Source: Pseudomonas donghuensis
Lineage (GTDB): Bacteria > Pseudomonadota > Gammaproteobacteria > Pseudomonadales > Pseudomonadaceae
Direction of reading: 5' to 3'
Length of the DNA: 64,000 bases
Assembly: GCF_000259195.1 (NCBI RefSeq)
Contig: NZ_JH650772.1
Location: forward strand, 67,451 to 131,450
Below, piece after piece: positions 28,109 through 37,754 of the stretch; the first letter of the stretch is position 1; each line of letters starts with the position of its first letter. The notes below the pieces were generated by a model that made no database searches, was not told where the DNA came from, and worked only from the letters and a program-made list of their open reading frames with translations. The translations under genes and the position numbers were made by a program.

Positions 28109-30595
28109 ATGACCCGTTCTCCCCTGCGCCGCCTGATCTTCGGCGCCCTGCGTCGCCTGTTGTACCTGTGGGTTCGCTCCGAGACCATCAACCAGTCATC
28201 CTTCACCTTGAACCTGGATCGCAGCCGGCCAGTGTTTTACGCCCTGCAATCGCCATCGCTGACCGACCTTGCGGTACTCGATCGCGAGTGCACCAAAGCC
28301 GGGCTGCCTCGCCCGGTACTGCCCGTAGCCGTCGGGACCCTGCAAGAACCTGCCGCGTTCTTTTACCTGACCCCGGAGCCAGACTGGCTTGGCCGTCACG
28401 ACAAGCGCGGCGCCCCGCCCACCCTGGCACGGCTGGTCAACGCCGTCAGCCAGCATGCCGAGGAAGACGCGCAGATCATCCCCGTCAGCGTGTTCTGGGG
28501 CCAGTCGCCGGCCAGCGAATCCAGCCCCTGGAAGCTGCTGTTCGCTGACAGCTGGGCGGTTACCGGGCGCCTGCGGCGCTTGCTCACCGTGCTGATCCTT
28601 GGGCGCAAGACCCGCGTGCAGTTCTCGGCGCCGATCCATTTGCGCGAGCTGGTGCAGCACAACAAGGGCCACGAGCGCACCATGCGCATGGCCCAGCGCC
28701 TGCTGCGTGTACATTTTCGCAACCTCAAGACCGCCGTCATCGGCCCGGACATCTCCCACCGCCGTAACCTGGTCAAAGGCCTGATCCACGACCCGCTGGT
28801 GCGCCAGGCCATCGCCGATGAGGCCGAGCGCGAGAAGATCCCGCTGGCCAAAGCCGAAGCCCAGGCCCTGCGCTACGGCAATGAGATCGCCTCGGACTAC
28901 ACCTACACCGCCATCCGCTTCCTGGAAGTGGTGCTGAGCTGGTTCTGGAACAAGATCTACGACGGCATCAAGGTCAACCACATCGAGCAGGTGCAAGGCA
29001 TCGCCCCGGGCCATGAAGTCATCTACGTGCCTTGCCACCGCAGCCATATCGACTACTTGCTGCTCTCCTACCTGCTGTTTCGCAACGGCCTGACCCCGCC
29101 GCATATCGCCGCCGGGATCAACCTCAACATGCCGGTGATCGGCGGCCTGCTGCGCCGCGGCGGGGCGTTCTTCATGCGCCGCACCTTCAAGGGCAACCCG
29201 CTGTACACCGCAGTGTTCAACGAATACCTGCACACGCTGTTCACCAAGGGTTTTCCGGTCGAGTACTTCGTCGAAGGTGGGCGCTCGCGCACCGGACGCA
29301 TGCTGCAACCGAAAACCGGCATGCTCGCCATTACCCTGCGCAGCTACCTGCGCTCTTCGCGCACGCCAATCGTCTTTGTCCCGGTGTACATCGGCTATGA
29401 ACGCGTGCTCGAAGGCCGCACCTACCTGGGCGAGTTGCGCGGTGCGAGCAAGAAGAAAGAATCGATCTTCGACATCTTCAAGGTCATCGGCGCACTCAAG
29501 CAGCGCTTCGGCCAGGTCGCGGTCAACTTCGGCGAGCCGATCCGCCTCGGCGCCTTCCTCGATCAGCAGCAACCTGGCTGGCGCGAACAGGAACACGGCC
29601 CGCAGTTCCGCCCGGCCTGGCTCAACGAGACCACCTCGCGCCTGGGCGAGAAAGTCGCCCAGCACCTGAACGAGGCGGCGGCGATCAACCCGGTCAACCT
29701 GGTGGCCCTGGCGCTGCTCTCCACCAGCCGCCTGGCCCTGGATGAACGTGCTCTGGCGCGGGTGCTGGACCTGTACCTGGCGCTGCTGCGCACGGTGCCC
29801 TATTCGCCGCACACCACCTTGCCCGAAGGTGATGGCCTGGCCCTGATCAGCCACGTCAAGGGCATGGACCTGCTGGCCGAACAGAGCGATGCGCTGGGCA
29901 AGATCCTCTACCTGGACGAGCAAAATGCTGTCCTGATGACCTACTACCGCAACAACGTGCTGCACATCGTCGCTCTGCCGGCCTTGCTGGCGAGCTTCTT
30001 CCAGAGCAGCTCGCGCATGAGCCGCGAGCTGATTCTGCAGTACACCCGGGCGCTGTACCCGTACCTGCAATCGGAGCTGTTCATTCGCTGGGAGCTCGAT
30101 GAGCTGGACGCGGTCATCGACCAGTGGCTGGAGGCTTTCGTCGAGCAAGGCCTGCTGCGCTTCGAAAACGGCGTGTACCTGCGCCCGGCACCGAGTTCGC
30201 GGCAGTTCGTGCTGCTGACCCTGCTGGCCCGTGCCATCACCCAGACCCTGCAGCGCTTCTACATGGCCACCGCCCTGCTGCTCAACAGCGGCCAGCACAC
30301 CCTGAGCGCCGAAGAGCTGGAAGACCTGTGCGTGATCATGGCCCAGCGCCTGTCGATTTTGCATGGCCTGAACGCCCCGGAGTTCTTCGACAAGACCCTG
30401 TTCCGCCACTTTATCCAGACCCAGATCGAGCAAGGCGTATTGCACCCGGATACCAACGGCAAGCTTGGCTATCACGCGAAGCTCAGCGAATTGGCCGAAG
30501 GCGCAGCCAAGCGGGTGCTGTCGGCAGAGGTGCGCCTGTCGATCCGCCAGGTGGCCCTGCATCGCAGCGAAGAAACCACCGAGACTGCGGCATAG
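28109..30595 (+). CDS. plsB: Glycerol-3-phosphate 1-O-acyltransferase PlsB
   Basis: An 828-residue inner-membrane acyltransferase that acylates glycerol-3-phosphate, the first step of phospholipid synthesis. The acyltransferase motifs are all visible: [15 protein letters not shown] (near residue 310); [59 protein letters not shown]. Length matches the long gammaproteobacterial PlsB (E. coli 807). PlsB can use acyl-ACP or acyl-CoA; a PlsX/PlsY pair elsewhere cannot be assessed. Together with cdsA in this window it covers two steps of phospholipid synthesis. Confidence 0.96.
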   Translation: MTRSPLRRLIFGALRRLLYLWVRSETINQSSFTLNLDRSRPVFYALQSPSLTDLAVLDRECTKAGLPRPVLPVAVGTLQEPAAFFYLTPEPDWLGRHDKRGAPPTLARLVNAVSQHAEEDAQIIPVSVFWGQSPASESSPWKLLFADSWAVTGRLRRLLTVLILGRKTRVQFSAPIHLRELVQHNKGHERTMRMAQRLLRVHFRNLKTAVIGPDISHRRNLVKGLIHDPLVRQAIADEAEREKIPLAKAEAQALRYGNEIASDYTYTAIRFLEVVLSWFWNKIYDGIKVNHIEQVQGIAPGHEVIYVPCHRSHIDYLLLSYLLFRNGLTPPHIAAGINLNMPVIGGLLRRGGAFFMRRTFKGNPLYTAVFNEYLHTLFTKGFPVEYFVEGGRSRTGRMLQPKTGMLAITLRSYLRSSRTPIVFVPVYIGYERVLEGRTYLGELRGASKKKESIFDIFKVIGALKQRFGQVAVNFGEPIRLGAFLDQQQPGWREQEHGPQFRPAWLNETTSRLGEKVAQHLNEAAAINPVNLVALALLSTSRLALDERALARVLDLYLALLRTVPYSPHTTLPEGDGLALISHVKGMDLLAEQSDALGKILYLDEQNAVLMTYYRNNVLHIVALPALLASFFQSSSRMSRELILQYTRALYPYLQSELFIRWELDELDAVIDQWLEAFVEQGLLRFENGVYLRPAPSSRQFVLLTLLARAITQTLQRFYMATALLLNSGQHTLSAEELEDLCVIMAQRLSILHGLNAPEFFDKTLFRHFIQTQIEQGVLHPDTNGKLGYHAKLSELAEGAAKRVLSAEVRLSIRQVALHRSEETTETAA

Positions 30596-30679
30596 GCCAT
30601 ACTGGCCTGTGCCTTTGGAGCTATACCCATTGACCCGGTTGGCGACCGTCCCAGCGGCGCCACCGATAAGGAGCTACTG

Positions 30680-31078
30680 ATGAAGAAACTGTCCCTGATC
30701 CTTCTGGGCAGCCTGCTGGCCGCGTGCAGCAGCACCCCTGAAGCGTCCAAGGCCAGCCTGGATGGCGAAGTGTTCTACCTGCAGCGCATCGCCCTGCCGC
30801 CCGCCGCCACCCTGAGCGTCGCCCTGCAGGACGTGTCGCTGATGGATGCCCCCGCCGTCACCCTGGCCAGCCAGAGCGGCCCGGTCAAAGGCAATGTGCC
30901 GCTGCCCTTCCACCTGAGCTACGACCCGGCGCAGGTCAAGCCCGGTCACCGCTATGCAGTCAGTGCGCGGATCGAACTGGATGGCAAGCTGCTGTTCATC
31001 AATACCGAGCATCACGGCGTACAGCTCGACGGCAACGACCCGCAGCCGGTGCGCATCAAGGTCGATGCCGTTCGTTGA
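30680..31078 (+). CDS. YbaY-family lipoprotein
   Basis: A 132-residue predicted lipoprotein. The N-terminus MKKLSLILLGSLLAACSSTP has a clear lipobox (LAAC, lipidated cysteine at about residue 16). The mature part resembles the YbaY/YscW-type beta-sandwich domain: LPPAATLSVALQDVSLMDAPA near its start and LPFHLSYDPAQVKPGHRYAVSARIEL in the middle. Serine after the cysteine, without Asp at +2, predicts outer-membrane sorting. It follows plsB by 84 bp and precedes a DUF4197 gene by 33 bp, and the two small genes probably share a transcript. Function is unknown. Confidence 0.82.
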   Translation: MKKLSLILLGSLLAACSSTPEASKASLDGEVFYLQRIALPPAATLSVALQDVSLMDAPAVTLASQSGPVKGNVPLPFHLSYDPAQVKPGHRYAVSARIELDGKLLFINTEHHGVQLDGNDPQPVRIKVDAVR

Positions 31079-31111
31079 TTGATTGTTTTTCCTTCGCATA
31101 AGGATGCTGCC

Positions 31112-31801
31112 ATGTTTCGCCCAGCTCTAACCTTCACCGGCCTGTGCGCCGGCCTGCTGCTGTCGGCCAGCGCCCTGGCGCTGTCGCTCGGCGACCTCTC
31201 GCAGAAAGATGCCTCCACCGGCCTTAAAGACGCCCTGACCCAGGGCGCCCAGGTCGCGGTCAAACAACTGGGCACCCCCGGTGGTTTCAGCAATAACCCG
31301 GATGTGCGCATCGAGCTGCCGGGCAACCTTGGCAAGGTGGCCAAGAAGATGAAGACGTTCGGCATGGGCGCCCAGGTCGAGCAACTGGAATCCAGCATGA
31401 ACAAAGCCGCCGAAGCGGCCGTGCCGCAAGCCCAGGCGCTGCTGGTCGATGCGGTGAAAAAAATGACCGTGGATGATGCCAAGGGCATCCTCAGCGGCGG
31501 CAATGACTCGGCCACCCAGTACCTGAGCAAGACCAGCCGCGAACAGATCCGCGCCAAGTTCCTGCCGATCGTCAAGAAGGCCACCGACCAGGTCGGCCTG
31601 GCCCAGCAGTACAACAACTTTGCCGGGCAAGCGGCGACCCTGGGCGTGCTGGATGCCAAGAATGCCAACGTCGAAGGTTACGTCACCGAACAGGCGCTCA
31701 ACGGCCTGTTCGAGATGATTGGCAAGCAGGAACAAACCATCCGCCAGAACCCGGCTGCTGCGGCTACCAGCATCGCCAAGAAGGTGTTTGGCGCGCTTTG
31801 A
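31112..31801 (+). CDS. DUF4197 exported protein
   Basis: A 229-residue DUF4197 family protein of unknown function. The start at 31112 (MFRPALTFTGLCAGLLL) follows AAGGATGC and opens a signal peptide likely cut after ASALA at about residue 25. The mature chain is helical, with DASTGLKDALTQGAQVAVKQLG near the start and the family-typical segments KFLPIVKKATDQVGLAQQYN and VTEQALNGLFEMIGKQE. Periplasmic localisation is expected. It sits 33 bp after the YbaY-like gene and converges on the RND pump gene. Confidence 0.85.
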   Translation: MFRPALTFTGLCAGLLLSASALALSLGDLSQKDASTGLKDALTQGAQVAVKQLGTPGGFSNNPDVRIELPGNLGKVAKKMKTFGMGAQVEQLESSMNKAAEAAVPQAQALLVDAVKKMTVDDAKGILSGGNDSATQYLSKTSREQIRAKFLPIVKKATDQVGLAQQYNNFAGQAATLGVLDAKNANVEGYVTEQALNGLFEMIGKQEQTIRQNPAAAATSIAKKVFGAL

Positions 31802-31833
31802 GCCTCTCGCTCCAAAGGGCTGCTTACGCAGCC

Positions 31834-31859
31834 CATCGCCGGCAAGGCCGGCTCCCACA
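31834..31859. repeat. Single REP element
   Basis: A lone copy of the second REP family, CATCGCCGGCAAGGCCGGCT followed by CCCACA, between two converging genes (stops at 31801 and 31880). The core GCCGGCAAGGCCGGC folds on itself. The same family recurs at 47628-47704. Confidence 0.8.
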
Positions 31860-31879
31860 ATAGATCTGTGTCACCGCCC

Positions 31880-34800
31880 TCAGGCTTTCTTGACCCTGAA
31901 CCACGCCGCATACAAGGCCGGCAGGAACAACAGCGTCAACGCCGTCGCCACGATCAGGCCGCCCATGATCGCCACCGCCATCGGCCCGAAGAACACGCTG
32001 CGTGACAGCGGGATCATCGCCAGCACCGCCGCCAGAGCGGTCAGCACGATCGGCCGGAAGCGCCTTACCGTCGCCTCGATAATTGCCTGCCAGCGGTCAA
32101 GCCCAGCGGCGATGTCCTGCTCGATCTGGTCGACCAGGATCACCGAGTTGCGCATGATCATGCCCGACAGGGCAATGGTCCCGAGCATGGCGACAAAGCC
32201 GAACGGCTGGCGGAACACCAACAGGAACAGGGTCACGCCAATCAGCCCCAGGGGCGCGGTGAGGAACACCATCACCGTGCGCGAGAAGCTGCGCAATTGC
32301 AGCATCAGCAGGGTCAGCACCACGACGATGAACAACGGCACCCCGGCGTTCACCGACTTCTGCCCGCGGGTAGAGTCTTCCACCGTGCCGCCTACCTCCA
32401 GCAGGTAGCCATCGGGCAGTTCGGCACGCACCGGGTCCAGGGTCGGCAGGATCTGCTGGACCAGGGTCACCGGTTGTTCTTTGCCGTAGATGTCGGCGCG
32501 CACGGTGACATTGGGCAGACGGTTGCGGTGCCAGATGACGCCCTCCTCAAAGCCGTATTCCAGGGTCGCCACCTGAGACAGCGCCACACTACGGCCATTG
32601 TCGGTCGGCACCGCCAGGCTTGGCAGGTTGGCAAGCTCGCTGCGCTCCTGCTGGGTACCGCGCAGGAGGATCTCGATCAGCTCGTTGTCCTCACGGAACT
32701 GGCTGACCGCAGAGCCGGTCAGCGAGCTTTGCAGAAACTTCGCCAGGTTCGCCGTGCTCACTCCCAGGGCGCGGGCGCGGTCCTGGTCGATGTTCAGGTA
32801 AACCACCTTGCTCGGCTCTTCCCAGTCGAGGTGGACGTTGACCACATGGGGGTTCTCACGAACCTTGGCCGCCACTTTGCGGGCCAGGGCGCGGACTTGC
32901 TCGATATGCTCGCCGGTGACCCGGAACTGCACCGGGTAGCCCACGGGCGGGCCGTTTTCCAGGCGCGTGACCCGCGAGCGCAGGTCGGGGAATTGTTCAT
33001 CGAGGGTGGCGATCAGCCAACTGCGCAGTTGTTCACGCTCCTCGATGGTTTTCGCCAGCACCACGAACTGGGCGAAGCTTGGCGCCGGCAGTTGCTGGTC
33101 CAATGGCAGGTAGAAGCGTGGCGAACCCGTGCCCACATAGGCTACATAGTTGTCGATGCCGGCGCGTTCCTTGAGCAGTGCTTCCAGACGTTTGACCTGC
33201 TCGGCGGTGTTACTCAGCGAGGCGCCTTCGGCAAGCTTCAGGTCGACCATCAACTCCAGGCGCCCGGAGGCCGGGAAGAACTGCTGGGGCACGAAGCGGA
33301 ACAACAAAATGCTGCCGATAAACAGGGCGATGGTTGCCAGAATCACCGTCTTGCGCCGCTCCACGCACCAGCCGACCAGGCGCCGCACGCGCTGGTAGAA
33401 CGGTGTGCCATACGGATCTGGTCCACCTTCGGCAGTGCCATGCTTGGCCGCGTGCAGCTTGGCCAGGTCCGGCAGCAGGCGCTCGCCCAGATAGGGCACG
33501 AACACCACCGCGGCAATCCACGAGGCGAGCAAGGCGATGGTTACCACCTGGAAGATCGAGCGGGTGTATTCACCGGTGCCGGACTGCGCGGTGGCAATCG
33601 GCAAGAAGCCTGCGGCGGTGATCAAGGTGCCGGTCAGCATCGGGAAGGCGGTGCTGGTCCAGGCATAACTGGCGGCCTTGAGCCGGTCGAAGCCCTGCTC
33701 CATCTTGATCGCCATCATTTCCACGGCAATGATCGCGTCATCCACCAGCAAGCCCAGGGCCAGCACCAGCGCGCCAAGGGAAATCTTGTGCAGGCCGATG
33801 CCGAAGTAGTACATGGCGGCAAAGGTCATCGCCAGTACCAGCGGGATCGCCAGCGCCACCACCAAGCCGGTGCGCATGCCTAAGGAGAAGAAGCTCACCA
33901 GCAAAACGATGGCCAGCGCCTCGACCAGCACCTGGACGAACTCGCCCACACCGGTCTTCACCGCCGCTGGCTGATCGGACACCTTGCGCAGCTCCATGCC
34001 GGCCGGCAGGTTGTGGGCGATGCGGGCGAACTCGGCTTCCAGGGCCTTGCCCAGCACCAGGATATCGCCACCGGCCTTCATCGACACCGCCAGGCCAATG
34101 GCGTCTTCGCCCATGAAGCGCATGCGCGGTGCGGGCGGATCATTGAAGCCTCGGCGCACATCGGCGACATCGCCAATACGGAAGGTCCGGTCGCCGACCC
34201 GGATCGGGAACTGCTGGATCTGCTCAACCGTGGTGAAACGCCCGCTGACCCGCAGTTGCAGGCGCTCGCTCGGCGTCTCGAAGAAGCCTGCAGTGCTCAC
34301 CGCATTCTGCTCTTCCAGCGCCTGCTGCACCGTGGCCAGGGGCAGGCCGAGGGTGGCCAGCTTGAGGTTGGACAGCTCGATCCAGATCTTCTCGTCCTGC
34401 AGGCCCAGCAGCTCGACCTTGCCGACGTCCTTGACCCGCTGCAGCTGGATCTGCACGCGGTCGGCGTAGTCCTTGAGCACGGCGTAGTCGAAGCCGTCGC
34501 CGGTCAGCGCATAGATATTGCCGAAGGTGGTGCCGAATTCGTCGTTGAAGAACGGCCCCTGGATACCCTGGGGCAAGGTGTGGCGGATATCGGCGACCTT
34601 CTTGCGGATCTGGTACCAGAGCTCGGGGATGTCGGCCGAATGCATCGAGTCGCGGGCCATGAAGGTGACCTGCGATTCACCGGGCCGCGAGAACGAGACG
34701 ATCCTCTCGTACTCGCCGGTTTCCATCAGCTTCTTTTCGATGCGTTCGGTGACCTGGCGCGAGACTTCCTCGGCGCTGGCGCCGGGCCAGAGGGTGCGAA

Positions 34801-34945
34801 TGACCATGGCCTTGAAGGTAAAGGGCGGGTCTTCGCTCTGCCCCAGTTTGGTGTAGGACAGTGCGCCGACCACGGCCAGCAAAATCATCAGGAACAGCAC
34901 GATCTGCCGATTGCGCAGGGCCCAGGCGGAAAGGTTGAAACCCAT
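31880..34945 (-). CDS. mexK: RND multidrug efflux transporter, MexK-like
   Basis: A 1021-residue HAE1-type RND proton antiporter with 12 expected membrane helices and two large periplasmic loops. The proton-relay aspartates are D402-D403 in LALGLLVDDAIIAVEMM, equivalent to D407/D408 of AcrB. The N-terminus MGFNLSAWALRNRQIVLFLM is typical of the TriC/MexK branch. Naming as MexK rests on the neighbourhood (single adaptor upstream, divergent TetR gene, rsmJ next) and on size; MexK is about 1025 residues. No outer-membrane factor is encoded nearby, as for mexJK, so the pump would borrow an OprM- or TolC-like channel. Confidence 0.85.
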   Translation of the reverse strand: MGFNLSAWALRNRQIVLFLMILLAVVGALSYTKLGQSEDPPFTFKAMVIRTLWPGASAEEVSRQVTERIEKKLMETGEYERIVSFSRPGESQVTFMARDSMHSADIPELWYQIRKKVADIRHTLPQGIQGPFFNDEFGTTFGNIYALTGDGFDYAVLKDYADRVQIQLQRVKDVGKVELLGLQDEKIWIELSNLKLATLGLPLATVQQALEEQNAVSTAGFFETPSERLQLRVSGRFTTVEQIQQFPIRVGDRTFRIGDVADVRRGFNDPPAPRMRFMGEDAIGLAVSMKAGGDILVLGKALEAEFARIAHNLPAGMELRKVSDQPAAVKTGVGEFVQVLVEALAIVLLVSFFSLGMRTGLVVALAIPLVLAMTFAAMYYFGIGLHKISLGALVLALGLLVDDAIIAVEMMAIKMEQGFDRLKAASYAWTSTAFPMLTGTLITAAGFLPIATAQSGTGEYTRSIFQVVTIALLASWIAAVVFVPYLGERLLPDLAKLHAAKHGTAEGGPDPYGTPFYQRVRRLVGWCVERRKTVILATIALFIGSILLFRFVPQQFFPASGRLELMVDLKLAEGASLSNTAEQVKRLEALLKERAGIDNYVAYVGTGSPRFYLPLDQQLPAPSFAQFVVLAKTIEEREQLRSWLIATLDEQFPDLRSRVTRLENGPPVGYPVQFRVTGEHIEQVRALARKVAAKVRENPHVVNVHLDWEEPSKVVYLNIDQDRARALGVSTANLAKFLQSSLTGSAVSQFREDNELIEILLRGTQQERSELANLPSLAVPTDNGRSVALSQVATLEYGFEEGVIWHRNRLPNVTVRADIYGKEQPVTLVQQILPTLDPVRAELPDGYLLEVGGTVEDSTRGQKSVNAGVPLFIVVVLTLLMLQLRSFSRTVMVFLTAPLGLIGVTLFLLVFRQPFGFVAMLGTIALSGMIMRNSVILVDQIEQDIAAGLDRWQAIIEATVRRFRPIVLTALAAVLAMIPLSRSVFFGPMAVAIMGGLIVATALTLLFLPALYAAWFRVKKA

Positions 34946-34951
34946 CGGGAC

Positions 34952-36052
34952 TTACTCCTTGACCGCCAGATTCACCACACGATTGGACCGATCCACCGGA
35001 CGCACCTGTTGCCCCTCCTGGAGCACATGCACGCCGGCCGCTACCACCCAGTCCGAGGCATTCAGGCCTTCGAGCACCGGCACGCTGCTTTCACCGTAAG
35101 CACCGACCCGCACCGGCACGCGCTTGAGGGTGTTGTTGGCATCGACACGCCAGACGTAGGTCTGGCCGTTCTCTGCGGTCAGGGCCGAGAGCGGTACCGC
35201 CAGGGGAATCTGCTCGGTGTGCTGGATGAACACCCGGGCGCTCTGGCCAAGCTCGGCCGGCACCTTGCCGGCGGTAAAGGCGATGCGCGCCGCAAAGGTT
35301 CGCGAGCGTGGATCGGCCGAAGGTGACAGCTCACGAATACGGCCATTGAAGCGTTGATCCGGTTGCGACCAGAGCTCCACCGACACCGGCTGACCTACCT
35401 TGAAACGGCCGAAGTGCTGTTCCGGCAGGCCGATCAGCACTTCACGCTCGCCATCGGTGGCCAGGGTGAACACCGTCTGGCCAGCGGACACCACCTGCCC
35501 CACTTCGACCTGGCGCTTGGCAATCACCCCATCCTGAGAGGCCCGCAGCACGGCGTATTCCGCCTGGTTGCCGGCCACATCAAACTCGGCGCGCACCTGT
35601 TTGAGCCGGGCCAGACCCGCGCGGTAAAGGTTTTCAGCATTGTCATATTGCGAACGGCTGACCATCTGCCGGTCGAGCAGGGTCTTGTAGCGGTCGCGTT
35701 CGGCCTTGACCAGGCTCAGGTTGGCTTCGGCGGCGGCCAGTTGTGCACGGCTGGCTTCCAGTTGCAGGCGCACATCCTGAGGGTCAAGCTCGGCCAGCGC
35801 CTGCTCGGCCTTGACCCGCTGCCCTTCCTCGACCAGGCGCTTGCTGACCTTGCCACCGATACGGAATGCCAGCTCCGGCTCGAAGCGCGCACGCACCTCG
35901 CCGGGGTAACTGTCGGCAGCGGCGCTGGCCGGCTGCGGCTGCACCACCATGGCCGGACGAAGGGAAGTCTGCGGTGCGCTTTCCTGCCCACAGGCAGCAA
36001 GCAGCAACACAAGACCGACGGGCAAAGCGAGGGGCAAGGCATGGCGCAACAT
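34952..36052 (-). CDS. mexJ: RND efflux periplasmic adaptor, MexJ-like
   Basis: A 366-residue membrane fusion protein. MLRHALPLALPVGLVLLLAACG gives a lipobox (LAAC, cysteine at about residue 21), so it should be lipid-anchored to the inner membrane. Then come a barrel-sandwich hybrid with RIGGKVSKRLVEEGQRVKAEQALAEL split around a helical hairpin (about 90-165), a beta-barrel and a membrane-proximal domain. The gene is 6 bp upstream of the transporter gene. There is one adaptor, unlike TriAB-TriC, supporting a MexJK identity. The start follows AAAGG by about nine bases. Confidence 0.86.
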   Translation of the reverse strand: MLRHALPLALPVGLVLLLAACGQESAPQTSLRPAMVVQPQPASAAADSYPGEVRARFEPELAFRIGGKVSKRLVEEGQRVKAEQALAELDPQDVRLQLEASRAQLAAAEANLSLVKAERDRYKTLLDRQMVSRSQYDNAENLYRAGLARLKQVRAEFDVAGNQAEYAVLRASQDGVIAKRQVEVGQVVSAGQTVFTLATDGEREVLIGLPEQHFGRFKVGQPVSVELWSQPDQRFNGRIRELSPSADPRSRTFAARIAFTAGKVPAELGQSARVFIQHTEQIPLAVPLSALTAENGQTYVWRVDANNTLKRVPVRVGAYGESSVPVLEGLNASDWVVAAGVHVLQEGQQVRPVDRSNRVVNLAVKE

Positions 36053-36247
36053 GATGAATGACCTTTCGCGAATGGCGCTTTGAATATTTATACTGATGGG
36101 TATATTAAATCAGGGAGCCGGACCGGGGAAGCAGGCGTGCGAGAGAATTCCGACATTTATGCCGGGCGCAGCACGTCGATATTTGCCCGCCGAAATACCG
36201 GTCGCGATGTACCATGTGCACTTACTGGAATATGTAACTTTTCACTC
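36053..36247. promoter_or_regulatory. mexJ / mexL-like divergent control region with candidate operator
   Basis: 195 bp between the divergent adaptor and repressor genes. TATAC (36089-36093) and GTATA (36100-36104) form an inverted repeat around a six-base centre (TGATGG), extended by AT-rich flanks (AATATT / ATATTAA). It lies about 37-50 bp before the adaptor start, where it would overlap that promoter. MexL is known to bind a palindromic site between mexL and mexJ; that this is the site is inferred from position and symmetry. Confidence 0.55.
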
Positions 36248-36880
36248 ATGCCCAAAGTCACTGCTGCTACCGGCCCCGGCCGGCCCAAGGACCTGGCAAA
36301 ACGCCAGGCCATTCTCGAGGCAGCCAAGACGCTGTTTCTAACCCTTGGCTATGCCAACACCAGCATGGATGCGGTCGCGACAGCGGCAGGTGTGTCAAAA
36401 CTCACGGTCTACAGCCACTTCACCGACAAGGAGACGCTGTTCTCTTCGGCGGTGGTCGCCACCTGCACGGCGCAATTGCCCGAATTGATCTTCGAGCTGC
36501 CTGAAGGTGTGCCGCTGGAGCAGGTGCTGCTGAAGATCGGTCGCGGTTTTCAGGCGCTGATCAGCAGCGACCTGTCGGTCAAGCTGCACCGGCTGATCAT
36601 GGCCCTGGGCAATCAGGACCCGAAGCTCAGCCAGATCTTCTTCGAGGCCGGCCCGATGCGGGTCCTGCATGAGATGGAGGCGCTGCTGCGCCAGGCGGAT
36701 GCGCGCGGGTTGCTGCGCATCGAGCTGCCGGCCAACGCCGCCGAGCACTTCTTCTGCCTGCTCAAGGGCGCGGCCAACTTCCGCCTGTTGCTCGGCTATG
36801 CCCCGGCGCTGGATGCCGAGGCCGCCGAGGCCCATGTCCAGGAAGTGGTGGCGCTGTTCATGCGCGCCTACCGCCCCTAA
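36248..36880 (+). CDS. mexL: TetR-family repressor, MexL-like
   Basis: A 210-residue TetR regulator. The DNA-binding domain (about residues 12-60) is clear: [20 protein letters not shown], then [20 protein letters not shown] and [10 protein letters not shown]. The ligand-binding half is helical ([20 protein letters not shown]). The start at 36248 ([20 protein letters not shown]) is preferred; the frame open from 36080 would extend through the operator region. It diverges from the mexJK-like genes, which it probably represses along with itself. The 3' end overlaps rsmJ by four bases tail to tail. MexL of P. aeruginosa is about 212 residues. Confidence 0.85.
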   Translation: MPKVTAATGPGRPKDLAKRQAILEAAKTLFLTLGYANTSMDAVATAAGVSKLTVYSHFTDKETLFSSAVVATCTAQLPELIFELPEGVPLEQVLLKIGRGFQALISSDLSVKLHRLIMALGNQDPKLSQIFFEAGPMRVLHEMEALLRQADARGLLRIELPANAAEHFFCLLKGAANFRLLLGYAPALDAEAAEAHVQEVVALFMRAYRP

Positions 36881-37659
36881 GGCTTGAGGGCTTTTTTCGG
36901 GTAGATGTCGTAGCGGCTGGATTTGCCTTCCAGGCAGTGGCTGGGCTTGGGCCCGTCGATGATCGGCGCCTTGCGCGGGCGCTTGACCACCACCCGGTGG
37001 CTGGCCAGGGCCAGGGCGGCGGCGAGCAGCGCCGGGGCGTCGAGGTCGTCACCGACCAGCGGGCGGAACACGCGCATTTCCTTTTTCACCAGGGCGCTCT
37101 TGTCGCGGTGCGGGAACATCGGGTCGAGGTAGATCACCTGCGGCGGTTCGCCCTGCCAGTTGTGCATGTGCTCGATGGCATTGCCGGTGAGCAGGTGCAT
37201 GCGCGCGACGATCGGGCCCACCTCGGCATCATTGCGGGCGCGGGCCAGGCCATCTTCGAGCAAGGCCGCCACCAGTGGCTGGCGTTCGATCAGGGTCATC
37301 TGGCAGCCAAGGCTGGCCAGCACGAAAGCGTCCTTGCCCAGCCCCGCCGTTGCATCGAGCACCTGTGGGCGTACGCCTTGAGCAATACCCACGGCCTTGG
37401 CGATCATCTGCCCGCTACCGCCGCCGAACACCCGCCGGTGGGCCGCCGCGCCTTCGACGAAATCCACCCGCACCGGCCCCGGCGCCTGCGGGCCGAGCTG
37501 CTGGATCTGCAGGCCACTGGCACCGACCTGCACGGCAAAGCCTGCGCTATCGTCGCTCAGCGGCAACTCCAGGCGCTGTGCCCACTCGACAGCCTGGGCC
37601 TGAAAATCGGCCGTCAATGCCTCGACCCGGATGCCGCCGTCCGCCAGTTGCTCCACCAT
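36877..37659 (-). CDS. rsmJ: 16S rRNA (guanine1516-N2)-methyltransferase RsmJ
   Basis: A 260-residue SAM-dependent methyltransferase of the RsmJ (YhiQ) family, modifying G1516 of 16S rRNA. The SAM site is [20 protein letters not shown] at about residue 100. The catalytic [20 protein letters not shown] replaces the NPPY of other N2-guanine enzymes, as is usual in this family. The C-terminal [11 protein letters not shown] and [12 protein letters not shown] are also family-typical. I use the ATG at 37657-37659; a TTG directly before it is unlikely. It overlaps the repressor gene's 3' end by four bases. Confidence 0.93.
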   Translation of the reverse strand: MVEQLADGGIRVEALTADFQAQAVEWAQRLELPLSDDSAGFAVQVGASGLQIQQLGPQAPGPVRVDFVEGAAAHRRVFGGGSGQMIAKAVGIAQGVRPQVLDATAGLGKDAFVLASLGCQMTLIERQPLVAALLEDGLARARNDAEVGPIVARMHLLTGNAIEHMHNWQGEPPQVIYLDPMFPHRDKSALVKKEMRVFRPLVGDDLDAPALLAAALALASHRVVVKRPRKAPIIDGPKPSHCLEGKSSRYDIYPKKALKP

Positions 37660-37754
37660 CAAATCCTGTACTCAAAAAAATTAAATGATCGTCGGCCACG
37701 GCCGATATACGAAGTATTCGCTATTTTGCCAGACCAGAACCCTCTGCGACTGCC

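Noticed and set aside
28196..30562. Minus-strand 788-residue open frame opposite plsB
   Set aside because: An antisense shadow. plsB has all four acyltransferase motifs; the opposite frame has none.
31880..36880. TriABC or MexCD-type assignment for the RND pump
   Set aside because: TriABC has two adaptors and MexCD-OprJ has its own channel. Here there is one adaptor, no channel, and a divergent TetR, so MexJK fits best.
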